Source: Marinoscillum sp040218045 (GTDB taxonomy: Bacteria > Bacteroidota > Bacteroidia > Cytophagales > Cyclobacteriaceae). From it: a DNA stretch of 64,000 nucleotides. Location of the stretch: NCBI GenBank assembly GCA_040218045.1, contig JAVJQA010000001.1, positions 124,001 through 188,000 of the forward strand, in the 5' to 3' direction. Position numbers and translations under genes: made by a program. A model generated the notes under the pieces. It saw nothing but the letters and a program-made list of their open reading frames with translations. It did no database searches and was not told where the DNA came from. Below, one piece after another: positions 10,010 through 18,826 of the stretch. Every line of letters starts with the position of its first letter. Positions within the stretch are counted from its first letter, which is position 1.

Positions 10010-11256
10010 TAAAAGTTACTAAGGCTGCCGCTGCCATTATATGCCTGACGAGGTTAGGCATGGGCAGCGGTTTTTCCCAGGTATCTGCTGAAGCCAACGT
10101 ATATCAGTATCTTGAAAACAAGATTAGTAACATCCCTGCCTCTAGCTCCAATGTCTACGAAGATCCAACCGAGGGTCAGATAGAAACCTGGAAGGAGGCA
10201 TTCTTGAGTTTTGTAGATGGAGAGTATGCCGTTGCAGATGGACAATTTTCAGCGTTGGGTTATCGGATAGTGAATATCACCGACACAGAAACGGGTTATC
10301 AATTTTACATCATTGAGAAACAGGCATCGTCCTCCAATTACTGGGGGACTTATGCTTTTAATCCAAAGGCTTGTAGGCCAAATTTGGTCCTGCAATCTCC
10401 GCATCCCAAGTTTGATTCGAACACCGGATCACAGGGAGCTTATAGTTTTTTAGCACTTAATGCAGGTTCATTTTTCCTGAGTGGAGTGCACAGATGTAAT
10501 AGTGCGGCTGCATCCGAATGTTCTGGTACTACTTCAGCTTGTGGATCCAATGCAGCATTTCGAATTTCTGATCCGGCTCACAATGACCAAGGAATTTTTC
10601 ATATAATGACCGAACTCGTATTGGAAAGCAACCCTGCTTCTGTTTTTGTTCAGTATCATGGATTTGGAAAGGATTCAGGAGATCCGAATGCAATTTTAAG
10701 CAACGGCACACGGGAGACACCAACAACTGATTACATCCATCTAATCTTACGGGAAATGGAAAGTCTGTATCCGTCGCTCAGCTATAAAGTCATTCATAAG
10801 GATATCAGCTGGACAAAGCTTACGGCGTTCACAAATACACAAGGTAGGCTGATCAATGAAAGTCAATCACCTTGTATCGAGAATGCAACAGCTGCTTCCG
10901 GGCGGTTCATACATATTGAACAAGAGCGGGCGGTGTTTAGGGACGATGCAGAAGGATGGGATAAGTGGGTTAAAGCAATGTCCCTGGTCTTTCAATGCGA
11001 ATCAGAAGCGTTGGGAACAGATGCTACGCATACCAAATTATATCCCAATCCAATAGAGGACTGTTTTACCATAACAGGGCTTACTGGCACGTTTACATTA
11101 CAATTGATCAACTCTCTGGGGCAAAAGGTATTTGAAGTGTCACAGCAGGATTGGAGCAATGTAAATATTGCTACTGTACAGCCCGGAATGTACGTCTACA
11201 GGTTGATTGACCATCAGGGAAAAATCATTGACTATGGCAAATTGGTTAAAAATTAA
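10006..11256 (+). CDS. Secreted protein of unknown function with T9SS sorting domain
   Basis: 416 residues. The N-terminus MIKVTKAAAAIICLTRL with SGFSQ is a plausible signal peptide. The last 80 or so residues form a T9SS type A domain (KLYPNPIEDCFTITG, QPGMYVYRLI, GKLVKN). The central region (about 30-325) is not recognised. It contains cysteine pairs (HRCNSAAASECSG) and histidine-containing strands (FVQYHGFGKDSGDPN, GRFIHIEQERAVFRDD) that may form an active or metal site, but no family can be named. It overlaps the lamin-tail gene by 4 bp upstream and the carboxypeptidase gene by 23 bp downstream, which indicates co-expression with the SusCD locus. Confidence 0.8.
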   Translation: MIKVTKAAAAIICLTRLGMGSGFSQVSAEANVYQYLENKISNIPASSSNVYEDPTEGQIETWKEAFLSFVDGEYAVADGQFSALGYRIVNITDTETGYQFYIIEKQASSSNYWGTYAFNPKACRPNLVLQSPHPKFDSNTGSQGAYSFLALNAGSFFLSGVHRCNSAAASECSGTTSACGSNAAFRISDPAHNDQGIFHIMTELVLESNPASVFVQYHGFGKDSGDPNAILSNGTRETPTTDYIHLILREMESLYPSLSYKVIHKDISWTKLTAFTNTQGRLINESQSPCIENATAASGRFIHIEQERAVFRDDAEGWDKWVKAMSLVFQCESEALGTDATHTKLYPNPIEDCFTITGLTGTFTLQLINSLGQKVFEVSQQDWSNVNIATVQPGMYVYRLIDHQGKIIDYGKLVKN

Positions 11257-12448
11257 AACAGCATTCCTGTCAACGATAATTATTGCCTGTAGCGCTGTAA
11301 AAGAATTACCATCTTTCCAGTATTCAGATCCATTTGATACGACCACCAAGCCTGTAGCTGAAATGGTGAAGAGAACGTTCACAGATGATAGCGTTGTTTT
11401 CGCTTCCAATGAGTTTGACGGTGCCAGACTAACCAGTTTTGAACGGATCAATGATTCATCATTTTTGGTGACCATTCTGCCGGAAAATGAGCCTATTAAT
11501 CCTAGTCCTTGGTATGCATTGAAGCTCTGGTCAACAACATCACAGGGTATTTGTCTGTATTTTGATTATGGATCATTTAAGCACCGTTATTACCCAAAAA
11601 TCAGCTCTGATGGCACCATTTGGGCAAATCTAGATTCGGCAAGAATTGTAACGGATTCTGCTGGGAGGTTTGATTATCTAAAGATAGATCTGAATTTGGA
11701 AGATACCCTTTGGTTGGCTGGTCAGGATGTTATCAACAGCAAGCAAACCACTATGTGGGCCAAGCAGTTTGCTGGTAAGAATAATCTCTATTTTAATGTA
11801 ATTGGTCAAAGCAGGCTTGGGAGAGATCTGATAATGATAGATAGTGACCCGAAAAATCAGGAGAAAAAAATAATTGCCATTTTGAGCAGGCAGCACCCCC
11901 CGGAAGTCACAGGATTTATGGCCATGCAGTATTTTCTGGAGGAGATGTTCAACTCAGAAAACTCGGAAGCGTTTTTGAAAAAGTACCGGGTGCTGATTTT
12001 TCCTTTGATGAACCCTGATGGCATTGATCTGGGGTACTGGCGACATAGTGCAGGAGGTGTGGATCTCAATAGGGATTGGGCAGATTATAATCAACCAGAG
12101 GTAAGAAATGTCGCTGAGTATATCTATCATCAATCTAACGGTGAACGTGTTATTCTCGGGATTGATTTTCATAGCACTTATCGAGATGTGTTTTATACCA
12201 ATGATACACTTTCAGAATACACATATGTGAAAGAATATTGGTTCGATTATATGGAAGCCAACATTCCTAACTATGAGGTGAATGAAAAGATTTCTCCAAT
12301 TACAAAACCGGTATCTAAAAGTTGGTTTTATGTTGCGTTTGGAGCTGAAGGTGTTACCTACGAGGTAGGTGACAATACACCTGATGAGCTTATTGAACTC
12401 AAAGGAAGAAGCTCAGCACGAGGTATTCTTCAGTCCCTGACAAAATAA
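11234..12448 (+). CDS. M14 family zinc carboxypeptidase, lipoprotein
   Basis: 404 residues from the ATG at 11234; an earlier in-frame start at 11207 would place a charged stretch before the signal peptide. The signal sequence ends in a lipobox-like IIIAC, suggesting a lipid anchor. M14 signatures are complete: zinc ligands in RQHPPEVTG (His221, Glu224) and DFHST (His313), the GGVDLNRDW segment between them, and a likely catalytic Glu377 in VTYEVGDNTP. A beta-sandwich region occupies the first 180 residues. M14 enzymes remove C-terminal residues from peptides or cell-wall peptides. Its place at the end of the SusCD/T9SS gene set suggests trimming of peptide substrates at the envelope. It overlaps the preceding gene by 23 bp in another frame. 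Confidence 0.9.
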   Translation: MANWLKIKTAFLSTIIIACSAVKELPSFQYSDPFDTTTKPVAEMVKRTFTDDSVVFASNEFDGARLTSFERINDSSFLVTILPENEPINPSPWYALKLWSTTSQGICLYFDYGSFKHRYYPKISSDGTIWANLDSARIVTDSAGRFDYLKIDLNLEDTLWLAGQDVINSKQTTMWAKQFAGKNNLYFNVIGQSRLGRDLIMIDSDPKNQEKKIIAILSRQHPPEVTGFMAMQYFLEEMFNSENSEAFLKKYRVLIFPLMNPDGIDLGYWRHSAGGVDLNRDWADYNQPEVRNVAEYIYHQSNGERVILGIDFHSTYRDVFYTNDTLSEYTYVKEYWFDYMEANIPNYEVNEKISPITKPVSKSWFYVAFGAEGVTYEVGDNTPDELIELKGRSSARGILQSLTK

Positions 12449-12488
12449 ATTGGATTTAATCAAACTCTGAGATTAACAATAGGTTTGA

Positions 12489-13856
12489 ATGCCTATGAAG
12501 CCTACTGTAGTCATTGCCGGAGCTACCGGATTCATTGGTCGCTGGTTTATTGAAAAATATTCAGAAAAGTACCAGATTATCGCACTCAGCCGGAGGGAGA
12601 TGGAAGATCCCTTGCGTGATGGTGTGGTTTGGCGCAAAGTAGATCTTTACTCGGTATCCAGCACGATCAAAGCTTTGGAAGGGGCTGATTATGCATTATA
12701 CCTTGTGCATTCCATGCAGCCATCAGCTCGACTCAACCAGGGGACATTTGATGATACAGACCTGCTACTTGCAGATAATTTTGCCAGAGCTTCGGAGCAC
12801 GTAGGAATCAAACAAATCATCTTTGTGGGAGGTATCCTACCTAAGGAAAAGAGTAAGTTTTCCAGACACCTGAGAAGTAGATATGAGGTGGAGCTAACAC
12901 TAGGTGATCGCAAGCCTGCATTAACAGCATTAAGAGCGGGAATCATTGTTGGTGCCGGAGGTTCTTCATTTCAGATTGTAGAAAAGCTTGTGAACAGATT
13001 GCCAGTGATGCTGTGTCCAAAATGGACATTGTCGGAGACCCAACCAATTGCTCTGCACGACATCCTGCAGGTTATTGATTTTTGCCTGGGGAATGGGCAG
13101 GCTTATGGTGAAGCGATCGAACTAGGAGGCTCTGAGCAGACCACTTACATGGAAATGTTAAAACAAACGGCCAGGATTCTTGGGAAACGCAGGCACATTA
13201 CTTCCGTTCCTTTTTTCTCGCTGGGATTGTCAAAACTTTGGGTGGCTCTTTTTTCAGATAGTAGTACGAAGTTTGTATCCCCACTAATCGAAAGTCTGAG
13301 GCATGTCATGACTGTAGAGACTCATCCGCTTATGGCAAAGTTGAATCTGGACTATTTGTCATTTGAAGAGGCGGTGAAGACAACACTCAATGAAAGAGAT
13401 CAAATGCCGAAACTTCCACGAGGTAGTTCTACAAGGAAAGTGAAAAATACGGTGCGGAGTGTACAGCGCCTGCCAAATGGAGCAGGTAAAAATGCCATAG
13501 AAGTATCTGAGGAATACCTGAGATGGTTGCCAAAATCATTCAAATCATTGATAAGAGTAAATAAGGAGAATGAATTTGTAAGCTTCTGTATCGGTAAATT
13601 GCCTCTGCTCAAATTACAATATGTAAAAGACCGTAGTGATGAGAGTCGTCAGGTGTTTTACATCACTGGTGGATTGCTTGCCAGGCGAACGGATTATGGA
13701 TGGTTGGAATTTCGCTCTGTACTTGGTGGGAAATACATCATTGGTGCGATCCATGAGTTTGTGCCAAGGCTACCTTGGTATATCTACATTTACACCCAGG
13801 CTCAATTGCATTTGCTGGTAATGAAGAGGTTTGGCGAGCATTTGTCTAAAGCTTAA
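12489..13856 (+). CDS. NAD(P)-binding epimerase-like protein with DUF2867-like C-terminus (YbjT type)
   Basis: 455 residues. An atypical SDR Rossmann fold opens the protein (VIAGATGFIGRW, glycine motif at about residues 9-17), with a mid-domain GGILPKEKSKFSRHLRSRYEVE and TALRAGIIVGAGGSSF. The C-terminal 120 residues (VFYITGGLLARR, GWLEFRSVLGG, IHEFVPRLPWYIYIYTQAQLHLLVMKRF) match the DUF2867 region found in E. coli YbjT-type proteins. Family members are predicted oxidoreductases or NAD(P) sensors of unknown substrate. It is a single gene, 40 bp after the carboxypeptidase gene; it could belong to that transcript, but its function looks unrelated. A second ATG two codons downstream is equally possible as the start. 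Confidence 0.85.
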   Translation: MPMKPTVVIAGATGFIGRWFIEKYSEKYQIIALSRREMEDPLRDGVVWRKVDLYSVSSTIKALEGADYALYLVHSMQPSARLNQGTFDDTDLLLADNFARASEHVGIKQIIFVGGILPKEKSKFSRHLRSRYEVELTLGDRKPALTALRAGIIVGAGGSSFQIVEKLVNRLPVMLCPKWTLSETQPIALHDILQVIDFCLGNGQAYGEAIELGGSEQTTYMEMLKQTARILGKRRHITSVPFFSLGLSKLWVALFSDSSTKFVSPLIESLRHVMTVETHPLMAKLNLDYLSFEEAVKTTLNERDQMPKLPRGSSTRKVKNTVRSVQRLPNGAGKNAIEVSEEYLRWLPKSFKSLIRVNKENEFVSFCIGKLPLLKLQYVKDRSDESRQVFYITGGLLARRTDYGWLEFRSVLGGKYIIGAIHEFVPRLPWYIYIYTQAQLHLLVMKRFGEHLSKA

Positions 13857-13943
13857 TTCGTATTGAAAGGTTAAATAATTTACGAGAAACTGATTAGTTC
13901 AACTGATTTATTTCTAATTTTATTTGATTTTACCACCTTGAGC

Positions 13944-14603
13944 ATGAAAAATATTGGCCTATTCCTTATCGTATTAATGCTATTGTCAGCATGTACTTCT
14001 TCCCGCTACGCCTGTGTGGATGTTTACAATACAAAAAAAGAGAAAACACCTCTTAAGTATCGCATTGGAAAAGCACATCCTACCCAATCTGTTGGGCTTT
14101 TGGAAAATGTATCAAGAGATTCTATGCCGGAATCACCTGCAGTTGCAAGTCTTGAAGTGATGAGTATTCCTTTGGATCAATTTGAGCTAAGAAAGCGGGA
14201 TATCCAGAAACTTTTGGAGGAGTTACCACTTCCAAAAAAGGGTGCTCTTTCGCTTGAAGAGATTGAGGGTATGGACAAAAAAGAACTCAGGAAGAAGGTA
14301 AAGTCTCAATTAAAAACCTTGCCTGACCCACCTGAGGATGAAAATTATAAGAGTGCAAAAAATCTTGCGATCATTTCATTTGTGCTCTCTATGGTTGGCT
14401 TGTTGTTTTTCCCTGTTAGTCTGGCAGGTCTAATCACGGGTATTGTTTCTTTATCTAAATACAAGCGGACAGTCAATAAGGAAAACAGGATCTTTGCCGT
14501 ACTGGGAGTTATTTTTAGTAGTGCTTGGTTAGCACTTATAGTGGCTTTGATTTTCTTGATTCTAATTGCATTCAACAATTGGTCCTCCAGTGGCTGGGAC
14601 TAA
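13944..14603 (+). CDS. Membrane lipoprotein with C-terminal DUF4190-like double transmembrane segment
   Basis: 219 residues from the ATG at 13944; a TTG two codons upstream is less likely. The signal peptide ends in a lipobox (MLLSAC). A charged middle part with a Lys/Glu-rich stretch (about 80-130) is followed by two hydrophobic segments (IISFVLSMVGLLFF with SLAGLITGIVSL, and FAVLGVIFSSAWLALIVALIFL) like DUF4190-type small membrane domains. Function unknown. The TAA stop shares bases with the TAG stop of rlmN on the opposite strand (see findings). Confidence 0.72.
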   Translation: MKNIGLFLIVLMLLSACTSSRYACVDVYNTKKEKTPLKYRIGKAHPTQSVGLLENVSRDSMPESPAVASLEVMSIPLDQFELRKRDIQKLLEELPLPKKGALSLEEIEGMDKKELRKKVKSQLKTLPDPPEDENYKSAKNLAIISFVLSMVGLLFFPVSLAGLITGIVSLSKYKRTVNKENRIFAVLGVIFSSAWLALIVALIFLILIAFNNWSSSGWD

Positions 14604-15643
14604 GCGGCTTTGTTTTTATTGGCCAACTGACCACAGGCAGCATCAATATCTTTGCCCCGGCTTCTTCGCACATTTACGGTGATGTCATTGTCCTTAAGGT
14701 AGTTGGCGAATTGCTCCAACCTGTCTTCTTCAGTATTTTTGAAATTGGCTTCTGAGATAGGATTGTATTCAATGATGTTGATCTTGGAAGGAATTTGTTT
14801 GGCAAATTTCATGAGGTTCTCAGCATCCTCCAGCGTGTCATTGAAATTATAAAAGAGGATATACTCGAACGTGATTTTATTTCTTGTCTTGTTATAGAAG
14901 TATAGCAAGGCTTCTTTCAGAGCCTCCAAGGTATTGGTTTCATTGATCGGCATGATCTGATCCCTCTTCTTATCATCCGCAGCGTGCAGTGAAAGCGCCA
15001 GGTTAAACTTCACCTCATCATCAGCGAGTTTTTTGATCATCTTGGCTATTCCGGCAGTAGAAACAGTGATCCTCTTAGGCGACATATTCAAGCCATCTTC
15101 CGCCGTGATCCGCTCAATTCCTTCCAATACATTTTTGTAATTGAGCAAAGGTTCGCCCATGCCCATAAAAACAATATTGGAGAGTGGAAGATTAAATTCT
15201 TTGCGTGCCTGGGCATCAATAGCCACCACCTGGTCATAGATCTCGCCAGCATCCAGGTTTCTTTTTCGGTCCATATAACCAGTGGCACAAAACTTACAAC
15301 TCAGTGAGCAACCCACCTGAGAAGACACGCAGGCAGTCATACGCTCATCTGCCGGGATCAGTACCCCTTCGATTAGCTCATTGTCATAAAGTCTAAATGC
15401 AGATTTAACGGTACCATCAGAGGACTTTTGCTCTGTTGCAATGGTAATAGGCCTGATTTCAAACTCAGCTTCTAATTTTTCTCTAAGAGCTTTGGAGAGG
15501 TTGGTCATTTCATCAAATGATCTGGCAGATTTTTGCCAAAGCCATTCCCACACTTGCTTCGCCCTGAAAGTCATTTCGCCATTTTCCACAAAATATTTTG
15601 TGATTTGCTCCAGACTTTGTTTCCTGATATCCGTCTTCTCCAT
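14600..15643 (-). CDS. rlmN: 23S rRNA (adenine-2503-C2)-methyltransferase RlmN
   Basis: 347 residues, usual length for the family. It is a radical SAM enzyme that methylates C2 of A2503 in 23S rRNA and A37 of some tRNAs. The cluster-binding CxxxCxxC is at C112, C116 and C119 (VGCSLSCKFC). The methyl-carrying and resolving cysteines are present: C105 (TACVSSQ) and a C-terminal C337 (DIDAACGQL). Other family motifs are visible: IVFMGMGEPLLNY, ITVSTAGI, NLALSLHA, RRSRGKDI. The gene is monocistronic and convergent with the lipoprotein gene, and divergent from the small barrel-like gene at 15725. Confidence 0.97.
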   Translation of the reverse strand: MEKTDIRKQSLEQITKYFVENGEMTFRAKQVWEWLWQKSARSFDEMTNLSKALREKLEAEFEIRPITIATEQKSSDGTVKSAFRLYDNELIEGVLIPADERMTACVSSQVGCSLSCKFCATGYMDRKRNLDAGEIYDQVVAIDAQARKEFNLPLSNIVFMGMGEPLLNYKNVLEGIERITAEDGLNMSPKRITVSTAGIAKMIKKLADDEVKFNLALSLHAADDKKRDQIMPINETNTLEALKEALLYFYNKTRNKITFEYILFYNFNDTLEDAENLMKFAKQIPSKINIIEYNPISEANFKNTEEDRLEQFANYLKDNDITVNVRRSRGKDIDAACGQLANKNKAA

Positions 15644-15724
15644 AGTGCAAAGTTAAGTCAAGAAATTAGCTTTGGTACGAAATCTGCTTTAAGTTCAGCG
15701 TGTTACACCTTGATAGCTACCACT

Positions 15725-16294
15725 ATGCGCACACTTTTTATCCTTTTCACACTTTGCCTGGCTGGTCATATATATGCTCAGGAAATAGTTGTTGAAGATC
15801 GCTATGACGAATATTTTGGGATAGCACCCGCAGGATATCTCTCTTTCCGCAATCAAATTAATCTTGAAGATTACGCCATGGGATTGGAATTCGGAGTGAT
15901 TAATAAGAATCGTAATTTGGTTTATTTTGGGAGTTTTGATGCACGTCCGTATAGAAAACGTGTGATCCGATACCAGGGAAACAATCTTTTTTATCAGTAT
16001 CGCGAAGAGCGTTTCTTTATTGGAGCAGGTGTGGAATATTTAAAGCGTTTCAGGCAATCCGGACTTGGGGGGTTTATACAGGTGAATCCAGAGTACACTT
16101 GGGGTGCTTATGGTGGATCAGAGAAAAAACCCGAAAGAGGATGGATAATTACACCGAGAATTGGACTTTACTGGAATCCGGGTGATTTCGGATACTTCAA
16201 ACTTGGCTATGCATATCTGGATTCTAAAAGCTATCAACTGGATAAACACCGATTGTACCTCACTATTGCCGGACTTTTAACAAAAGATAGATGA
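15725..16294 (+). CDS. Putative small outer membrane beta-barrel protein
   Basis: 189 residues starting at the ATG at 15725, where a clean signal peptide begins (RTLFILFTLCLAGHIYAQE). Longer in-frame extensions overlap rlmN antisense and lack a signal sequence. The mature part alternates aromatic and polar residues in strand-like stretches (LVYFGSFDARPY, NLFYQYREERFFIGAGVEYL, WIITPRIGLYWNPGDFGYFKLGYAYL), which suggests an eight-stranded-size barrel. No specific family recognised. It overlaps the next gene by 4 bp (ATGA), so they are probably co-translated. Confidence 0.7.
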   Translation: MRTLFILFTLCLAGHIYAQEIVVEDRYDEYFGIAPAGYLSFRNQINLEDYAMGLEFGVINKNRNLVYFGSFDARPYRKRVIRYQGNNLFYQYREERFFIGAGVEYLKRFRQSGLGGFIQVNPEYTWGAYGGSEKKPERGWIITPRIGLYWNPGDFGYFKLGYAYLDSKSYQLDKHRLYLTIAGLLTKDR

Positions 16295-16668
16295 AAAAGA
16301 CACTTGCCATTTTAACCTTGGGCACTATTTTCTTCATGCATTGTGATGACACATGCATATGTGATCCCGGCCCATATTTTGCTGATCTTAAGGTCAAGCT
16401 GACAATAGATGATGAAAACCCGGAAGTTTTCCTTACCGTTTTTGCCGGGAATATAGAAGACAAGGATACGCTAATTGCGGAATTTGTGAATGAGTCTACG
16501 GTCTATTACGAGATGGAAGCCGGGAGACGCTATTCTGCTACAACGCACTATACAAGAGGTAATCGGACTTATATTGCAGTAGATGGACGTAAAATGCGGA
16601 TTTCTTCGGACGATTGTGATTGTGACTATGGTGAAAGTGCCACACTTAATTTGAGGCTGGCGGATTGA
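16291..16668 (+). CDS. Small secreted cysteine-rich protein, possible lipoprotein
   Basis: 125 residues. A hydrophobic N-terminus (TLAILTLGTIFFMHC) followed by DDTCICDPGPYFADL could be a lipobox with the cysteine at about residue 18. A Cys-Asp cluster (SSDDCDCDYGE) lies near the C-terminus. The short beta-rich body is not recognised. It is translationally coupled to the barrel-like gene upstream. Its 3' end overlaps the 3' end of the convergent minus-strand operon by 23 bp. Confidence 0.65.
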   Translation: MKKTLAILTLGTIFFMHCDDTCICDPGPYFADLKVKLTIDDENPEVFLTVFAGNIEDKDTLIAEFVNESTVYYEMEAGRRYSATTHYTRGNRTYIAVDGRKMRISSDDCDCDYGESATLNLRLAD

Positions 16669-18826
16669 CTTCAATCAGTTTTTTGAAAACGAAAGGTTGA
16701 CCTTTGGAATCAATCCCCTCCACAAGGATTTCAAAAATACCTTCCGTATCTGATGTATAGAATTCCAGCAAGTAAGGTTGCTCAGGAGCTATTGTAACCT
16801 CTGGATTCCAATAAAGTTGATCTCGAAAATCAGGCAGCCTATTAGAAGTCCGGTCTTTACTTTCATAAGTTGGGAAAGAATAATCCCTCTTTGGCTCTAC
16901 ACCCTGATGAGTGAATTTCAGTCCATTGTCCCCTGGATTGAACGTGTGCAGATCACCTTGAAAGGTATGGAATGAGACCAATCCATCAGCAATCAATGGC
17001 CCATTGAATATCCGATTGTTAATCACACCAATGCTTTTGACTTTATATGGACTGAAGCTTAGGATCCGCTCAGCAGTGGTAGGCACACCATCCACAAGTA
17101 TTAATGGGTCCAAATCATATGGCAGCAGATATCTGGAGAGTACTTTTATCTTAGAACGAGAACTGTTCTGTCGAGCCACTACCTCCGGAATAAACTCAAT
17201 GAAATGCTCATGCATTTTAGGGAATCTGTTATAATCATCTAAAACATAGTGCCGGGAGAATTCACCGAATTGTTCAGGAGTTAAATCCACTTCATCATCC
17301 TCCTGAGGATCAAATTCATAATAGGCATTTTGAATCTGGTTTCTTACGCTTCTTTCTGCGAGCTCCACCGCAGTTGCAGAATCAATGTTTACAGCAACAT
17401 ATTCAAAGTCAGGATATTCTTTTAAAAATGGGCTTTCCATTTCAAGACTTGTGGCAGAATCGCCATTTAGAATAGCGAGATAAGACAGGTGTTCGCCAAC
17501 TATCGGATCAATCTGTAGTACAAAACTGCCTTCACTGTCTGGCGCCGCTGTTCGCAGCTGATAATTTTGACCAATTGTGGAAAAGGTGACAATGGTCTCA
17601 GCCTTTTCATCAAAGGAACCATTGATCTTTCCAGAGATTAATTCCCCTCGGACTTCTGGTAGGTATTTAATAAAGCTGGATTGGTCTACATATTTTGTGC
17701 CTCTCCATTCAGCGCTCAGCCCTATGTCGGCATTATTAGGATTTTCTAGATCTTGATTAAGGTTATTGAGCAACGACTTTTGTTTAATATCTATAGATGA
17801 AATGGAGGAGTTTTTTCTGACACTTACTGAGGCCTGGGTGATTTCCTTTGCCTGAATCGGCACTTGCACTAAATCACGTATTTGAAACTTTTCAATCGAT
17901 TGGTTCGGAGACTTATCCTGATCTATGAAGGTGAAAATGCGTTCAGCATCTCCACTGGACGCGATATAGGCTCCTGTATTTAAATTCTTTTTATAAAGCC
18001 TTACTTCACTGTTTGTTTCAACCTCTTCATCATAGACTTGATTTTGCCCATCTGAAACAGATAATTGAACTAACTTCCTTTCCTTGTTCAAAACGGTAAT
18101 TGAAAAATAGCTTGCATCCTCCTCCACATGAATGGCCATGTCAGATAAAGTTGCTGGAAGATTGAAAAAAAGAAAGTCACCCTGCTCATCTTCCATAATT
18201 GCCTGATAGCTTTCTCCTTCTTTTGGAACGATGGAAAACTGACCAATTCCCTGTGCACTTGATTGAATGTCAGCTAGTTTATCCCCCGCAGTATTGACCA
18301 CCTTGCCTTTTAGCATCACTCCTTGGAGGCCTTTGGCAAATCGAAAAACCATGTTGTTTTCCCGGCCTACAACAAGTCCACCTGACTCAGGATAAAAGAC
18401 TGCATTGAGTTGGCTGCCTTGAGCTGGTTTTTCATACTCCTCAAAAGGATTGATCACCGTGATTTTTCTCCTGAAGAGAGACTCGAAATTCTTCATCCAC
18501 CTGGTGTAAGCGATCAAATGGTAAGTACCTGTAGAGACCAAAGAAGGCATGAAAAATTCGCCGTATCCTCGTCCGTTTTTTAACTGAATTTTTTGCTGAA
18601 ATACCACACGATCTTCTCCCACTAGTTCCACATAAACTATGCTGCTTAGATCACTGAGCCTGGAAGTGGCCGAGCTGGTTACAAATGCTGAGAAGTAAAG
18701 CGTTTCGCCAGTGATAAAATTGTCACTATTGACTTGTAGATAAACTTCTTCACGCACATTTACTTTCTGTGCTATGGAAATTTGAGCAAGTACAATTAGT
18801 ACAAATATGGTTGAGAGTTTTTTCAT
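16646..18826 (-). CDS. Secreted MG2-like domain protein, last gene of a TonB receptor/DUF4249 operon
   Basis: 726 residues with a signal peptide (cleavage near QISIAQ). The N-terminal quarter resembles macroglobulin MG2-type domains in Bacteroidota envelope proteins (VYLQVNSDNFITGETLYFSAFV, STGTYHLIAYTRWM), followed by further beta domains such as PESGGLVVGRENNMVFRFA. No thioester motif is visible. The C-terminal part has a plug-like patch (DPLILVDGVPTTAERILSFSPYKVKSIGVIN) of the type seen in TonB-receptor plug domains, suggesting interaction with, or descent from, such proteins. It follows the DUF4249 gene with a 1-bp overlap and ends the operon. Proteins of this architecture recur next to DUF4249/TonB receptor genes, but their role is not known. 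Confidence 0.8.
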   Translation of the reverse strand: MKKLSTIFVLIVLAQISIAQKVNVREEVYLQVNSDNFITGETLYFSAFVTSSATSRLSDLSSIVYVELVGEDRVVFQQKIQLKNGRGYGEFFMPSLVSTGTYHLIAYTRWMKNFESLFRRKITVINPFEEYEKPAQGSQLNAVFYPESGGLVVGRENNMVFRFAKGLQGVMLKGKVVNTAGDKLADIQSSAQGIGQFSIVPKEGESYQAIMEDEQGDFLFFNLPATLSDMAIHVEEDASYFSITVLNKERKLVQLSVSDGQNQVYDEEVETNSEVRLYKKNLNTGAYIASSGDAERIFTFIDQDKSPNQSIEKFQIRDLVQVPIQAKEITQASVSVRKNSSISSIDIKQKSLLNNLNQDLENPNNADIGLSAEWRGTKYVDQSSFIKYLPEVRGELISGKINGSFDEKAETIVTFSTIGQNYQLRTAAPDSEGSFVLQIDPIVGEHLSYLAILNGDSATSLEMESPFLKEYPDFEYVAVNIDSATAVELAERSVRNQIQNAYYEFDPQEDDEVDLTPEQFGEFSRHYVLDDYNRFPKMHEHFIEFIPEVVARQNSSRSKIKVLSRYLLPYDLDPLILVDGVPTTAERILSFSPYKVKSIGVINNRIFNGPLIADGLVSFHTFQGDLHTFNPGDNGLKFTHQGVEPKRDYSFPTYESKDRTSNRLPDFRDQLYWNPEVTIAPEQPYLLEFYTSDTEGIFEILVEGIDSKGQPFVFKKLIEVNPPASN

